A stretch of DNA of 48,938 bases from Candidatus Nitrosopelagicus sp. (GCA_028345095.1 JAOMCQ010000007.1:1-48938), one strand, 5' to 3'; positions 33,954 to 42,420 are shown, counted from the stretch's first letter. Program-made: numbers and translations. Notes: generated by a model not told the origin, from the letters alone.

Positions 33954-34373
33954 ATGAAAGAAGAAATTTCTGCAGGAATTATTTTATTTAATAAAGTAAA
34001 TGGGAAATTCCTTCTATTGAATTATCCATCCAAACATTGGGATTTTGTAAAAGGTAAAATGGAAAAAGGAGAAACACCACATGAAACAGCACTTAGAGAA
34101 ACTAATGAAGAGACAGGTATTTCAGATGTAGAATTTATTGATGGCTTTGAAGAAGAAATTGAGTATTATTTTTATGCAAATAATCAAGAAATACATAAAA
34201 AAGTTATATTTTTTCTGGGAAAAACAAAAACATTAGAGATTATTTTATCACATGAACATTTGGATTACATTTGGCTAGAATTTAATAATGCATTGGAAAA
34301 AACAACATATGAAAATGCAAAAAATCTTTTAAAAAAATCTAAAATATTTTTAGAGAATAGAATCAGTAACTAA
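33954..34373 (+). CDS. Nudix hydrolase (Ap4A hydrolase-like)
   Basis: 139 aa. The Nudix box GX5EX7REUXEEXGU is complete: GKMEKGETPHETALRETNE, then ETGI. The family hydrolyses nucleoside diphosphates linked to another group; the first residues (SAGIILFNKVNGKFLLL, WDFVKGKME) resemble bis(5'-nucleosyl)-tetraphosphatases. It directly follows uppS. Its 3' end overlaps the convergent pyrF by 24 bases, an unusually long antisense overlap. Confidence 0.85.
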   Translation: MKEEISAGIILFNKVNGKFLLLNYPSKHWDFVKGKMEKGETPHETALRETNEETGISDVEFIDGFEEEIEYYFYANNQEIHKKVIFFLGKTKTLEIILSHEHLDYIWLEFNNALEKTTYENAKNLLKKSKIFLENRISN

Positions 34374-35087
34374 ATTTTTTGTTGTTTCTAGAGGATTTTT
34401 AGAATTAAGAATTGTTCTACCTACAATAAGATAATCAGAACCAAGTTTTTTTGCTTTTGATGCATTTCCACCTTGTGTACCTATCCCAGGTGAAAAAAGT
34501 GATAATTTTCCACGCACAGATTTCTTGCAATAAGATATAATTTTTGGATAAGTTGCTCCAACAATTATTCCGTCAACATGACTAGTGAGTGCCCAATCTA
34601 AAAATAGTTGATAAAGTTGTTGTTTCTTTGAATGATTTTTAATTTCTAATTCATATGATAGCTTTGCTTCTGGTGCACTCATATGACATAATGATATTAC
34701 TCCTTTGTTTTTCTTATGAGATAACTCTACTAAATTTTTTAGACTTTTTTTACCCATAATTGGATTAACAATTACTGCATCAAATCCCATATTCCATAAA
34801 TTTTCAGTAGTAATAAAATTTGTATTTCCAATATCATTTAATTTAATGTCAGCAATACATTGTAAACCAAAATCATGTGCAGTTTTGTTAATTTTGGAAA
34901 TTTGTTTTTTGTCTAATTGTAAAAGAAGATGAAAATTAATTTTTATTCCACACAAATAATTATTTAGAAGTTTGATGTTACGCAATGTTTTTGATTCAAT
35001 ATTTGTTGTTTTTGGATCATAATCATTTGCTAAAATGATCGGAGATGTTTTTGCAGATTTTTTCAGTCTATCACTGAATTTGGTCAT
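34350..35087 (-). CDS. pyrF: Orotidine 5'-phosphate decarboxylase
   Basis: 245 aa TIM barrel. It makes UMP from OMP. LANDYD, GIKINF, ADIKLNDIGNT (the D-K-D catalytic array), SPGIGTQGG and IVGRTIL (phosphate site) are present. It overlaps the upstream hypothetical gene by 17 bases, and the Nudix gene at its 3' end by 24 bases. Assignment is firm, though the sequence is Lys/Asn-rich and divergent. Confidence 0.9.
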   Translation of the reverse strand: MTKFSDRLKKSAKTSPIILANDYDPKTTNIESKTLRNIKLLNNYLCGIKINFHLLLQLDKKQISKINKTAHDFGLQCIADIKLNDIGNTNFITTENLWNMGFDAVIVNPIMGKKSLKNLVELSHKKNKGVISLCHMSAPEAKLSYELEIKNHSKKQQLYQLFLDWALTSHVDGIIVGATYPKIISYCKKSVRGKLSLFSPGIGTQGGNASKAKKLGSDYLIVGRTILNSKNPLETTKNLVTDSIL

Positions 35088-35733
35088 AATCGACCAATGG
35101 ATGTGAGTCTTTTAACTTTATTATTTTGATGTAAGAATAACCATGTTCACCAGTGTGGGTAACAAATTCAGGTTCTGAATTTTTAGAAGTGGTATATTTT
35201 AGAAATGGTTTTGTTGGTTCCTCATCTAAGCTAACGTGACAAAAGTATGATGGTCCATCTTCGTTGAAGTTAAGAAAAACTCCCATGAACCATTTATCCT
35301 TCTGTTTAAACGCAAATAGTGGAAATGGTGCCTCTTCATAACCAAAGCTTAGTTTAGCTAAACTAGAAAGATCTTCCAATTCAATTGGGTTGTATTTTTC
35401 TTTTGATGCTTCAATATCAGGTTTTAGAGATGCAGGTAGAGATTTAATTTTAATTATTGGCGAATAAAGTTTAGAATTATCTAATGTAGTATCTACTAAT
35501 TCGAGTTTTTCTTGACCAGAATTAAATCCATAACAAAGATAATGACCGATATTTTCAATTGGAGTGAAATAGATCACAGGTTTTTCTTTTAGTAAATCCA
35601 TTTGAACAGATAACACTTTTTTTCCATTATGTTCATGTAGAAATGATACCCTTGGTGAACGCTCCAATGCACACACCAAACGGGTGAATTCTAAAGGAGA
35701 CTCCAATTGTACATAATTTGGAAGAGTGGCCAT
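35071..35733 (-). CDS. Conserved hypothetical protein upstream of pyrF
   Basis: 220 aa from the ATG at 35733 (a TTG one codon earlier also possible). It is soluble, with a helical start (PNYVQLESPLEFTRLVCALE), beta strands KVLSVQMDLL and VIYFTPIENIGHYLCYGF, and a KDKWFMGVFLNF hairpin. No known motif. It overlaps pyrF by 17 bases, so the two are translationally coupled. Confidence 0.7.
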   Translation of the reverse strand: MATLPNYVQLESPLEFTRLVCALERSPRVSFLHEHNGKKVLSVQMDLLKEKPVIYFTPIENIGHYLCYGFNSGQEKLELVDTTLDNSKLYSPIIKIKSLPASLKPDIEASKEKYNPIELEDLSSLAKLSFGYEEAPFPLFAFKQKDKWFMGVFLNFNEDGPSYFCHVSLDEEPTKPFLKYTTSKNSEPEFVTHTGEHGYSYIKIIKLKDSHPLVDYDQIQ

Positions 35734-35778
35734 CAAATATTTTTTTAAGATTTCTAAATTAAAGCTTACTGAAAAAAA

Positions 35779-36780
35779 TTATGTGCGTAAATCAATTACA
35801 TCATTCACGCCTGCGCCAGTTCCAATTAATGTAACAGGCACACCTAGTTTCTCTTCAATATTTTTTATGAATGATTTTGATTCAGAATCTAATTGATTAA
35901 TTGATTGTGCGCCTGCACATTGAGGAAATCTTACATCTAATTTTGTAATTGAGATTTGATTTGCACTACTTAGCATTATTGCACGACTAGCTAAATCAAA
36001 GTCAAACTCAGCTGCACGTCTTAATCGTCCAGTTACAGTTCCAAATTCTTCCCAACCTTTTTCAGATGTTTCTTCAGGACTAAGTTCACCATCCATAGGA
36101 CCAGTGCCGACTCTAGTCAAATATGATTTAAAAACAACAATGATATCATCAATTCTTTTTGGGCCTACCCCTACATCAGCACAAATTCCAGATGCAGTTA
36201 CATCTTTTGTAGTTACAAATGGGTATGTTCCATGCCAAAGTGAGAGATGAGTACCTTGAGTTCCTTCTATTAACACATTTTCATTTTTATCTAGAGCAGT
36301 GTTAATTTCTAAAGGAACGTCAATAAGATAATTTTGTAGTGATTCAATTTCTTTTGCCATCTTTAAAGTTCTCATTGCACGTTCAGCATTAGCAGGTCCA
36401 GTACCTGAACCAGTACTACCAATTTTCTCTTTTAATCTACCTTGAGAATCAGCTTCAAGATGATGTTTTTCTATTATTCCACAATTATTATCAAGGAAAG
36501 ATCTTCCATCAGTTCCAAAATCATTAATTTCTTTAAGAAAGACTTCAGGATTTACAACTACACCAGGCCCAATCATTACTCTAGAATTTTTATTCAAAAA
36601 ACCACTTGGAAGCATTCTAACTTTGAAAGTTTTATCTCCATCCTTGATAGTATGGCCTGCATTTGGGCCAGCACCACCTCTAACAACTATAGAAGGATTA
36701 TCTTTTTTTGCCAAATGTGATATGATTTTTCCTTTACCTTCATCTCCAAAAAAACCACCAACAACAATTGTAGCACCCAT
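35779..36780 (-). CDS. purA: Adenylosuccinate synthetase, archaeal short form
   Basis: 333 aa from the ATG at 36780; an upstream TTG would add five atypical residues. PurA joins IMP and Asp using GTP in AMP synthesis. The P-loop-like GGFFGDEGKGK, GGAGPNAGHT, IGSTGSGTGPANAERAMR, and late RLRRAAEFDFDLASRA are conserved. Archaeal enzymes lack segments of the ~430-aa bacterial form, explaining the length. Confidence 0.93.
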   Translation of the reverse strand: MGATIVVGGFFGDEGKGKIISHLAKKDNPSIVVRGGAGPNAGHTIKDGDKTFKVRMLPSGFLNKNSRVMIGPGVVVNPEVFLKEINDFGTDGRSFLDNNCGIIEKHHLEADSQGRLKEKIGSTGSGTGPANAERAMRTLKMAKEIESLQNYLIDVPLEINTALDKNENVLIEGTQGTHLSLWHGTYPFVTTKDVTASGICADVGVGPKRIDDIIVVFKSYLTRVGTGPMDGELSPEETSEKGWEEFGTVTGRLRRAAEFDFDLASRAIMLSSANQISITKLDVRFPQCAGAQSINQLDSESKSFIKNIEEKLGVPVTLIGTGAGVNDVIDLRT

Positions 36781-36853
36781 AGTACAAATTTTCAAATCAC
36801 ATATTTAAGCTAAAGTGCATTACGGTTAATATCAAGTCTTCAAGATTCATAGT

Positions 36854-37315
36854 GTGTCAGAACCTAATTTTGCAGGAAACATCATCGTAAATCTCGCTAG
36901 TTTACCAGATTTTCTAAGAACGCCGATTCTCAAAAAAAGAATGACAGAGTTTTTTTCAAAAAATGATGATGAAAAAACTGAGATCATAGTTAATGCATTA
37001 AATGCAGGTCCAACCATTCCATTTCCAAATTTTTCAAAGTTATTTAAAACATGGCTAGAAGTACTTGCAACCATCAATAATGAAAATAGGGAAGATATGT
37101 TTGTAAATTACTTTAAACATATTTTACTATCACCAGAGAAGATTATTCTTTTTAATTTAGATGCTATTTTTGAGATATTTTTACAAGTGGATAATGAAAA
37201 ACAGCAAATTTTGATATCTACAATAAAGACAGTTTTTGATAGATTAGATGAAAAATCAAAAAGAAAGATGATTTTATTATCACCAGATTCTGCGAGATTA
37301 CTTTTTAACTTCTAA
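36854..37315 (+). CDS. Helical hypothetical protein
   Basis: 153 aa, GTG start. Almost entirely helical, with repeats of amphipathic helices (EIIVNALNAGPTIPFPNFSKL, TWLEVLATINNENREDMFVN-like) resembling a small HEAT-like or helical-bundle fold. It has no cysteine and no membrane segment. It is divergent from purA and convergent with the zinc-knuckle protein (4-base stop overlap). Family not recognised. Confidence 0.65.
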   Translation: MSEPNFAGNIIVNLASLPDFLRTPILKKRMTEFFSKNDDEKTEIIVNALNAGPTIPFPNFSKLFKTWLEVLATINNENREDMFVNYFKHILLSPEKIILFNLDAIFEIFLQVDNEKQQILISTIKTVFDRLDEKSKRKMILLSPDSARLLFNF

Positions 37316-37590
37316 GATTGTTTTTCTTCAGGATTTCTATTATCTTCATTTGTGAAGTCAACATAATCACCTTCAGGAGTCATTACTCCAGCAAATATTT
37401 TTTCATGTTTTCGAAGAACCTTGCGGTGATCTGATAGAGATAGATCAAGATGCATTTCATTAATTACCATGATTTTCATCTCTTTCCACTCATCCCAACA
37501 TTTTGGACAAATTGGATATTTTTCTGCTTGTGATTCCAACTCTTGAGTTTCAGGAATTTCTTGTTTACATTTTGTACATGTTTTACTCAA
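37312..37590 (-). CDS. Zinc-knuckle protein with YggX-like segment
   Basis: 92 aa, TTG start. The N-terminus has CTKC (C5, C8) and CPKC (C28, C31), a zinc knuckle. WDEWKEMKIMVINEMHLDL, then HRKVLRKHEKIFAG, follows the pattern of bacterial YggX/Fe(2+)-trafficking protein, which protects Fe-S enzymes from oxidation. The combination is unusual. An inverted repeat overlaps its start codon. Function is inferred from weak similarity. Confidence 0.65.
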   Translation of the reverse strand: MSKTCTKCKQEIPETQELESQAEKYPICPKCWDEWKEMKIMVINEMHLDLSLSDHRKVLRKHEKIFAGVMTPEGDYVDFTNEDNRNPEEKQS

Positions 37591-37629
37591 TAAGATACAA
37601 AAATTTTATTTCAATTTATCTCTTATTGA
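37587..37629. promoter_or_regulatory. Inverted repeat between two divergent zinc-protein genes
   Basis: TCAATAAGA (37587-37595) and TCTTATTGA (37621-37629) are perfect complements with a 25-base spacer. The left arm covers the TTG start of the minus-strand gene. Suggests an operator or RNA hairpin; AT-rich composition makes chance possible. Confidence 0.35.
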
Positions 37630-37664
37630 TAAAAGCAATAATACTCAATGGATGAAATTAGAAT

Positions 37665-37877
37665 ATGAAAATTAAGTGTCCAAAATGTAAGGAGAATGCA
37701 GAGTTAGCTCCAGATTTTTCATATGTAGAATGTAAAAAATGTGGTTTGGATATGAGTTATGGAGAATATGTAAGATTTGTAGCACATAATGAAGCAAAGT
37801 ATTCAGATATTCTAAGCGACTATACTGGAAGTACAGAAGGTGAAACAGCTGGAACTTTAGACGAATGGGAAGACTAA
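37665..37877 (+). CDS. Small zinc-ribbon protein
   Basis: 70 aa. CPKCKENAEL and VECKKCGLDMSYGEY supply four cysteines in two CxxC pairs for a zinc ribbon. The acidic C-terminus (EGETAGTLDEWED) is disordered. Likely binds nucleic acid or protein. Divergent from the YggX-like gene. Confidence 0.75.
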   Translation: MKIKCPKCKENAELAPDFSYVECKKCGLDMSYGEYVRFVAHNEAKYSDILSDYTGSTEGETAGTLDEWED

Positions 37878-37947
37878 ATGAAATTAATCATTTTATGAAT
37901 CAATTTTCTATAAGACTTAATTAATTTAGGAAATGGCAAGTAATTAA

Positions 37948-38613
37948 ATGGAATTCTTACTTGAAAATATTTTGAATCTTGTAGGATTCATTATTGGAAT
38001 AATAATTGGTGTGTTTGCGTATGTTGGTTATAAAAATACAGGTAGTCCAGTTTTATTTAGATTAACTATTGCGTTTATAGCAATTGGTATTGGTTTTGGA
38101 ATAATTTGGACAGGTTATCTTATTGATGATGTATTTCTCCAAGAAGGAAAAATTAATCGTGGATTACAAGCTTTAGGTTTAGGAATACAAACAATCGGAT
38201 ATTTTTTTATTGCATTTTCACATACGATAAAATCATTCTTCCCAAAATCACGATATTTTAGATCAGTTGGAATTCTTCCGTTGTTTGTATTATCATCTAT
38301 GAATATAGAACATATCATAAGATCATTTTCTTTTATTTTACTTGTTTATGGTGCAATTGAAACATTTGTTTCATTTTTAGAAGGAAAACAAAAGGGAGCG
38401 TTAGCAGTTGGAACTGGTCTTGCATTATTAGCATTCGGAGAATTCATTGCATGGTATTCGTTAGTTTTTCCAGAATCAATTCTTTATTCAGTTTCAATTT
38501 TGCTGAAAATATCTGGATTAATCTCATTATTTTTACCAATCTCAAGATTACCTCTGAGAAAAATAAAATTAGATAATTTAGATGAAGATGAAGATGAAAA
38601 AATTGACAAATAG
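37948..38613 (+). CDS. Seven-helix membrane protein, hypothetical
   Basis: 221 aa. About seven hydrophobic helices fill residues 5-200 and an acidic tail (DNLDEDEDEKIDK) follows. The pattern of seven helices with short loops resembles small archaeal sensor-type membrane proteins, but no retinal-binding Lys or other signature is seen. Function unknown. The next gene is a winged-helix regulator 92 bases away. Confidence 0.7.
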   Translation: MEFLLENILNLVGFIIGIIIGVFAYVGYKNTGSPVLFRLTIAFIAIGIGFGIIWTGYLIDDVFLQEGKINRGLQALGLGIQTIGYFFIAFSHTIKSFFPKSRYFRSVGILPLFVLSSMNIEHIIRSFSFILLVYGAIETFVSFLEGKQKGALAVGTGLALLAFGEFIAWYSLVFPESILYSVSILLKISGLISLFLPISRLPLRKIKLDNLDEDEDEKIDK

Positions 38614-38705
38614 GCATGGATTTTTTAAAGTCAAAAAAGTTTACTCACTTTGTTCATTGAATAGATTGAATAAGATCATAGCGAAAACAAATAAAAATTT
38701 CTTAG

Positions 38706-38993
38706 ATGGGCGTATATAGAAAACAGATTCAAATTGTTGGAGATATTTTATATGCTGCAGAAGAGCTCACGATTGATCAGAATGGTGCATCAATCACAAA
38801 TCTAATTCAGAAAGCAAATATTTCTCACAGTAGAATTTCAAAGATTTTAACAAATTTGGTATCACAGGGATTATTAGAACAAATAGATTCTAAGCGAGCT
38901 TGTAAATATAAAATAAGTATGACTGGAAAAAATTTCTTAAGAGAGTATAGAACATTTTCGGAATTTACAGATAACTTTGGTCTAACAATTTAG
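38706..38993 (+). CDS. Winged-helix transcription regulator
   Basis: 95 aa. The helix-turn-helix is ITNLIQKANISHSRISKILT followed by a wing (LLEQIDSKRACKYKIS) and a C-terminal helix. It is the same family as the protein at 45834 (shared pattern I..I..AN.SHSR, YKF..TE.G..FL..Y..FS....FGL). This small regulator type is abundant in thaumarchaea. Target unknown. Confidence 0.8.
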   Translation: MGVYRKQIQIVGDILYAAEELTIDQNGASITNLIQKANISHSRISKILTNLVSQGLLEQIDSKRACKYKISMTGKNFLREYRTFSEFTDNFGLTI

Positions 38994-39037
38994 ATAAATC
39001 AAATAATATAATTATTCATGAATGTTAGATTTCTAAT

Positions 39038-39637
39038 ATGAATATAATATCATGTGATGATCATGAAAAAAATTGTATTATAGATGCATATGAAAATGGT
39101 AAAATTATTGCATTTCCTACAGATACAGTTTATGGGGTAGGCTGTGATCCGTTCAATAAAGAGAGCATTTCAAGAATTTATAATTTAAAAAAGAGAGAAG
39201 GTGGAAAAAGATTTCCAATTTTAGGATTATCTAAGATTGAATTAGAAAAAATTGTAGAATTTAATTCAGATGCAGAAAAGATTTCAGAAAGATTTTGGCC
39301 AGGACCAGTGACATTAGTACTCCCAGTTAGAAAAGAAATAAGTGAAAAAATTGAAAATAATGGAAAATTAGCTGTGAGAGTTCCAAATAACGAATGTATA
39401 CTATCAATTCTAAAACAATGTAAATTAATTGTTGGAACAAGTGCAAATATTTCAGGTGAAAAATCAATTTTAGATTCAAATGAGATTAAAACAAAATTAT
39501 CAGAAGTTGATCTTTTAGTAGATGGTGGAAAAATAATCAGCTCAGGAGAATCAACAATTATTGATTTTGTCAATAATGAATTGAAAATTATTAGAGAAGG
39601 TTCTATTTCTAAGTATGAAATAGAAAAAGAGTTATGA
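39038..39637 (+). CDS. tsaC: L-threonylcarbamoyladenylate synthase (Sua5/TsaC)
   Basis: 199 aa YrdC-type domain. It makes threonylcarbamoyl-AMP, the first step of t6A37 tRNA modification. IIAFPTDTVYGVGCDP, LKKREGGKRFPIL, FWPGPVTLVLP, LAVRVPNNE and GTSANISGE are the family blocks. The extra C-terminal Sua5 domain is absent, so it is of TsaC/YrdC length. It overlaps the THUMP gene by four bases and faces a Cgi121-containing gene. Confidence 0.9.
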   Translation: MNIISCDDHEKNCIIDAYENGKIIAFPTDTVYGVGCDPFNKESISRIYNLKKREGGKRFPILGLSKIELEKIVEFNSDAEKISERFWPGPVTLVLPVRKEISEKIENNGKLAVRVPNNECILSILKQCKLIVGTSANISGEKSILDSNEIKTKLSEVDLLVDGGKIISSGESTIIDFVNNELKIIREGSISKYEIEKEL

Positions 39638-40155
39638 ATTTAATTATTACATGTCAAAGAAATCTTGAAGAATTAACTATTTCAGAAATCCAGAATATAT
39701 TAGAAAGATTAGGCGATACAGATGCAATTATTGAAAAAACTATATTTTCAGGAATAATTCAAATTAAAACCAAACTGGATAACATGAAGATTATAGAGGG
39801 TTTTAAGGAAATAATTGAGGATGAACCCTGGTTAATCAAATATTGTTCAAGAATAATTCCTATTCAAGAAGAATGTGAATCAAAGTTAGATGAAATAAGA
39901 AATAAAGTAATTGGTTTATCAAACATAATTAAAAAAAATGATACATATAGAATTACGATAGAAAAACGACAATCATCATTACACAATAAAGAAATTATTT
40001 CAAAAATTGCAGATTCATTATCAAATAAGGTCTCATTAGAGAATTCAGATTGGGAAATAATTATTCAAATACTAAGAAATAAAACCGGAATAAGTATAAT
40101 TCCTCCAAATTCAATTTTAAGTGTTCATAAAGAAAAGCGTATTGATCTAGATTAG
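39634..40155 (+). CDS. THUMP-domain RNA-binding protein (Tan1-like)
   Basis: 173 aa. The order of strands and helices (MNLIITCQRNLEELTISEI, SGIIQIKTKL, then RNKVIGLSNIIKKNDTYRI, and ISIIPPNSILSVHK at the end) fits the THUMP fold, which binds tRNA acceptor ends. Tan1/THUMPD1 relatives help acetylate C12 of tRNA. No catalytic domain follows. It is coupled to tsaC by four bases. It overlaps the convergent fusion gene by nine bases. Confidence 0.72.
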   Translation: MNLIITCQRNLEELTISEIQNILERLGDTDAIIEKTIFSGIIQIKTKLDNMKIIEGFKEIIEDEPWLIKYCSRIIPIQEECESKLDEIRNKVIGLSNIIKKNDTYRITIEKRQSSLHNKEIISKIADSLSNKVSLENSDWEIIIQILRNKTGISIIPPNSILSVHKEKRIDLD

Positions 40156-40917
40156 TATAGATGCTTTTTCAACAAGGAGATCAACAAGTGGAGTTTTAGA
40201 GTCTATTGAATTCAGAGTTTGATTTGATATTTTAAAATATTTTTTAAGGAAACGCGAATTATTATTTCTGAATAATATATCTAAATCATCATATATTGTT
40301 TTATGTAATTTTATTAGATTAGATTTGGTTCCTATAACAATTAAAATAAAATTTTCAGTTTTGGATATTCCAACATTTTTTATTGCATCATTAATTTGAG
40401 TAGTATTAGAAAATCTTAGAAGTAAATCAATTTCAATTTTGTCAGATAACATTTGGTTTTTTAGTTTCTTATTTATAGAAATCATAATAATCTTTTTTGA
40501 ATGTTCTTTATCAAGAATGAATTTAGATGATATTGCTTGTAGATATAATTTAGAATGTTTTTTTCTTAATAACAAAAGATATTCTTTATTTGCATTAAAT
40601 TTTTTAATTGCGAATAAGCCAACTTGGTAATTTTTTATTCTAAATGAAACATTTGTTTTTGAGCCTCCATGAATTATTGGAATTATATTTACAACATCGT
40701 CAGACTTTAACTTAGTATGAATTCCATCAAGAGCAGAGGAATCAATTCCATTGACTGCAATCAATAGATTTTTCCCATCAAAATTAGGAGTATTGTTAGG
40801 TTTTCGAGATATAAGATGTGTTATAAGCTCAGAAATAGTAGATGTGTCTTGAGTAATTTTTAATGAATTAGTTTGAAATGATTTTCGTGCGCCACCTGTA
40901 AAGTTTACGGTAATCAT
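40147..40917 (-). CDS. Fusion: Urm1/MoaD-like ubiquitin-like domain + Cgi121 (KEOPS)
   Basis: 256 aa. Residues 1-85 are a beta-grasp domain of the Urm1/MoaD/SAMP type: TVNFTGGARKSF, then AVNGIDSS, then DDVVNIIPIIHGG with Gly84-Gly85 where a free ubiquitin-like protein would end. After a short linker, residues about 90-256 match Cgi121, the KEOPS subunit: YLQAISSKFILDKEHS, DLLLRFSNTTQINDAIK, VGISKTENFILIVIG, and a final LLVEKASIL. KEOPS, with Sua5 encoded opposite, makes t6A. The fusion may hold, or release, a ubiquitin-like tag. Domain calls are firm; the joint function is inference. Confidence 0.8.
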   Translation of the reverse strand: MITVNFTGGARKSFQTNSLKITQDTSTISELITHLISRKPNNTPNFDGKNLLIAVNGIDSSALDGIHTKLKSDDVVNIIPIIHGGSKTNVSFRIKNYQVGLFAIKKFNANKEYLLLLRKKHSKLYLQAISSKFILDKEHSKKIIMISINKKLKNQMLSDKIEIDLLLRFSNTTQINDAIKNVGISKTENFILIVIGTKSNLIKLHKTIYDDLDILFRNNNSRFLKKYFKISNQTLNSIDSKTPLVDLLVEKASILI

Positions 40918-40953
40918 GATGAATGATTATTTTTCCTAAATTAATTGATTTTG

Positions 40954-41301
40954 TTATTCAGATTTTGATTCATCAACAATTTCTTCAGCTACTGTTTTTT
41001 CATTAGTTGCAATATGTTCTGGTTCGGCTGCTGGTTCGGCTGCTGGTTTAGATTTTTTAGTTGTTGATTCTTTATGTTCTTGTGATTTCTTTTCATTATC
41101 AATTATCATTTGTTTTCTTTCTTCAAATTTAGCTTGTCTTTGAAGCATTTTTGTGATATAACCAGCAATTTTGTTTTTTAAACCTTTTGAACGAACAACA
41201 GAAATTTCATTTAATGATTGTTTGTTGGTTAAAAAATCAGTTCCAAAACGTTCAGAATATTCTTTCAAAACTTCATTTGAAATTCGTTTTATCCTATCCA
41301 A
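40954..41301 (-). CDS. rps17e: Small-subunit ribosomal protein S17e
   Basis: 115 aa, TTG start. The first 62 residues match S17e: RIKRISNEVLKEYSERF, DFLTNKQSLNEI, SKGLKNKIAGYITKM. A long acidic/Ala-Pro tail (KPAAEPAAEPEHIATNEK) follows, with a 12-base tandem repeat. The unusual tail resembles that of S24e here. It is encoded 36 bases upstream of the Urm1-Cgi121 fusion gene, so both could be on one transcript with tatD. Confidence 0.9.
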   Translation of the reverse strand: MDRIKRISNEVLKEYSERFGTDFLTNKQSLNEISVVRSKGLKNKIAGYITKMLQRQAKFEERKQMIIDNEKKSQEHKESTTKKSKPAAEPAAEPEHIATNEKTVAEEIVDESKSE

Positions 41302-41338
41302 TAGCAGTTTGATTTTTTGGTTTTTTATATATGTACCA

Positions 41339-42094
41339 TCAAATACCTAGAAATCTCTTCGAATTATCTTCAATTTGTAAGAGTAATTTTTCATATGATG
41401 TATGAAGAATTTTTGAAGCACAGAAAATTATACTTGGTACAAACATAGTTTCAGTAGTTTTATAATCAAAACAATGTGAAAATTTTACAGGGCCGTCAGT
41501 TTCAACTAAAAGTTGTGACAGATCTGTTTTTGTTAGTAAGACCTGTTTATCATTTGCATAGACTAAGAGAGGACCATAAGATACAAAATATTGATTATCC
41601 ATGGCAGTTTTTAATTGAGATTTATTTCCATCAAACCAATGTAGTAAAATTCCAGGTATTTTGTAAGAAGGTAAAATTTCAAAAATATCAGGTAATGTCT
41701 TTCTTGAATGAATGGATACAGGTTTGTTAAATTTCTCTGCTAGAGACAGTTGTTTTGAAAAAACATCTTTTTGAATTTTCCATTTGTTTTCAGAATCAAT
41801 GTAAGTTCTATCTAATCCAATCTCACCAATTCCTATAATAATTTCATGATTTTTTTCAATTAGATCATAAACAGGTGAAGAATCTTTTTGAGCCATTTCA
41901 GGATGTATTCCAATGAAGGGTAAGACATTTTTTGATTTTTCATATAAATCGATTGTCTTATTGGAAGTTTCAAGATCCATCGAAACACAGCATACTTTAA
42001 TTTTTAATAAATTCATATAATTTAGAATCATATCAATATCAGATTTGTATTCAGGATCAGAGAGATGAATATGTGCATCATAAATCCAACTCAT
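41339..42094 (-). CDS. TatD-family metal-dependent hydrolase
   Basis: 251 aa TIM barrel. Metal ligands of the family are visible: DAHIHL, GEIGLD, PVSIHSRK, LLHWFDG and VETDGP. TatD proteins are DNases or other hydrolases. It is the first gene of the minus-strand run into rps17e and the Cgi121 fusion. Confidence 0.88.
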   Translation of the reverse strand: MSWIYDAHIHLSDPEYKSDIDMILNYMNLLKIKVCCVSMDLETSNKTIDLYEKSKNVLPFIGIHPEMAQKDSSPVYDLIEKNHEIIIGIGEIGLDRTYIDSENKWKIQKDVFSKQLSLAEKFNKPVSIHSRKTLPDIFEILPSYKIPGILLHWFDGNKSQLKTAMDNQYFVSYGPLLVYANDKQVLLTKTDLSQLLVETDGPVKFSHCFDYKTTETMFVPSIIFCASKILHTSYEKLLLQIEDNSKRFLGI

Positions 42095-42198
42095 GATTAA
42101 TTACAAGATTATCTTCCTAAAATAGTCTGTACAAATCTATCGTTATGTTAGATTTTTTTAGTCAAAGTATTTTATCATGACTTTTTTTCATATTCATT

Positions 42199-42420
42199 AT
42201 GAATGCGTCAAATTTTGGACTACCTGCAATGTATAGGATTTTGAAAAAAGCTGGTGCAGAGAGAGTTAGTGATGAATCAGCAAAGGAATTAGGTAGAATT
42301 ATGGAAGATATTGGAGTAGAGATTGCCAAAAATGCAGTAGAAATGAGTAAACATGCAGGTAGAAAAACAGTAAAAGCTGAAGATGTCAAATTAGCATCTA
42401 AAACATCAGGAAAGATTTGA
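42199..42420 (+). CDS. Archaeal histone
   Basis: 73 aa. The histone fold is complete: [38 protein letters not shown], and [14 protein letters not shown]. It packages DNA as dimers or longer stacks. Sequence is of normal length with no tail. A TATA-like TTTATC lies about 27 bases upstream. tRNA-Cys follows 40 bases downstream. Confidence 0.93.
   Translation: MNASNFGLPAMYRILKKAGAERVSDESAKELGRIMEDIGVEIAKNAVEMSKHAGRKTVKAEDVKLASKTSGKI

Noticed and set aside
36959-36980. Box C/D-like ATGATGA with CTGA in the 36854 gene
   Set aside because: Within a good coding frame; no matching second box pair or terminal stem.
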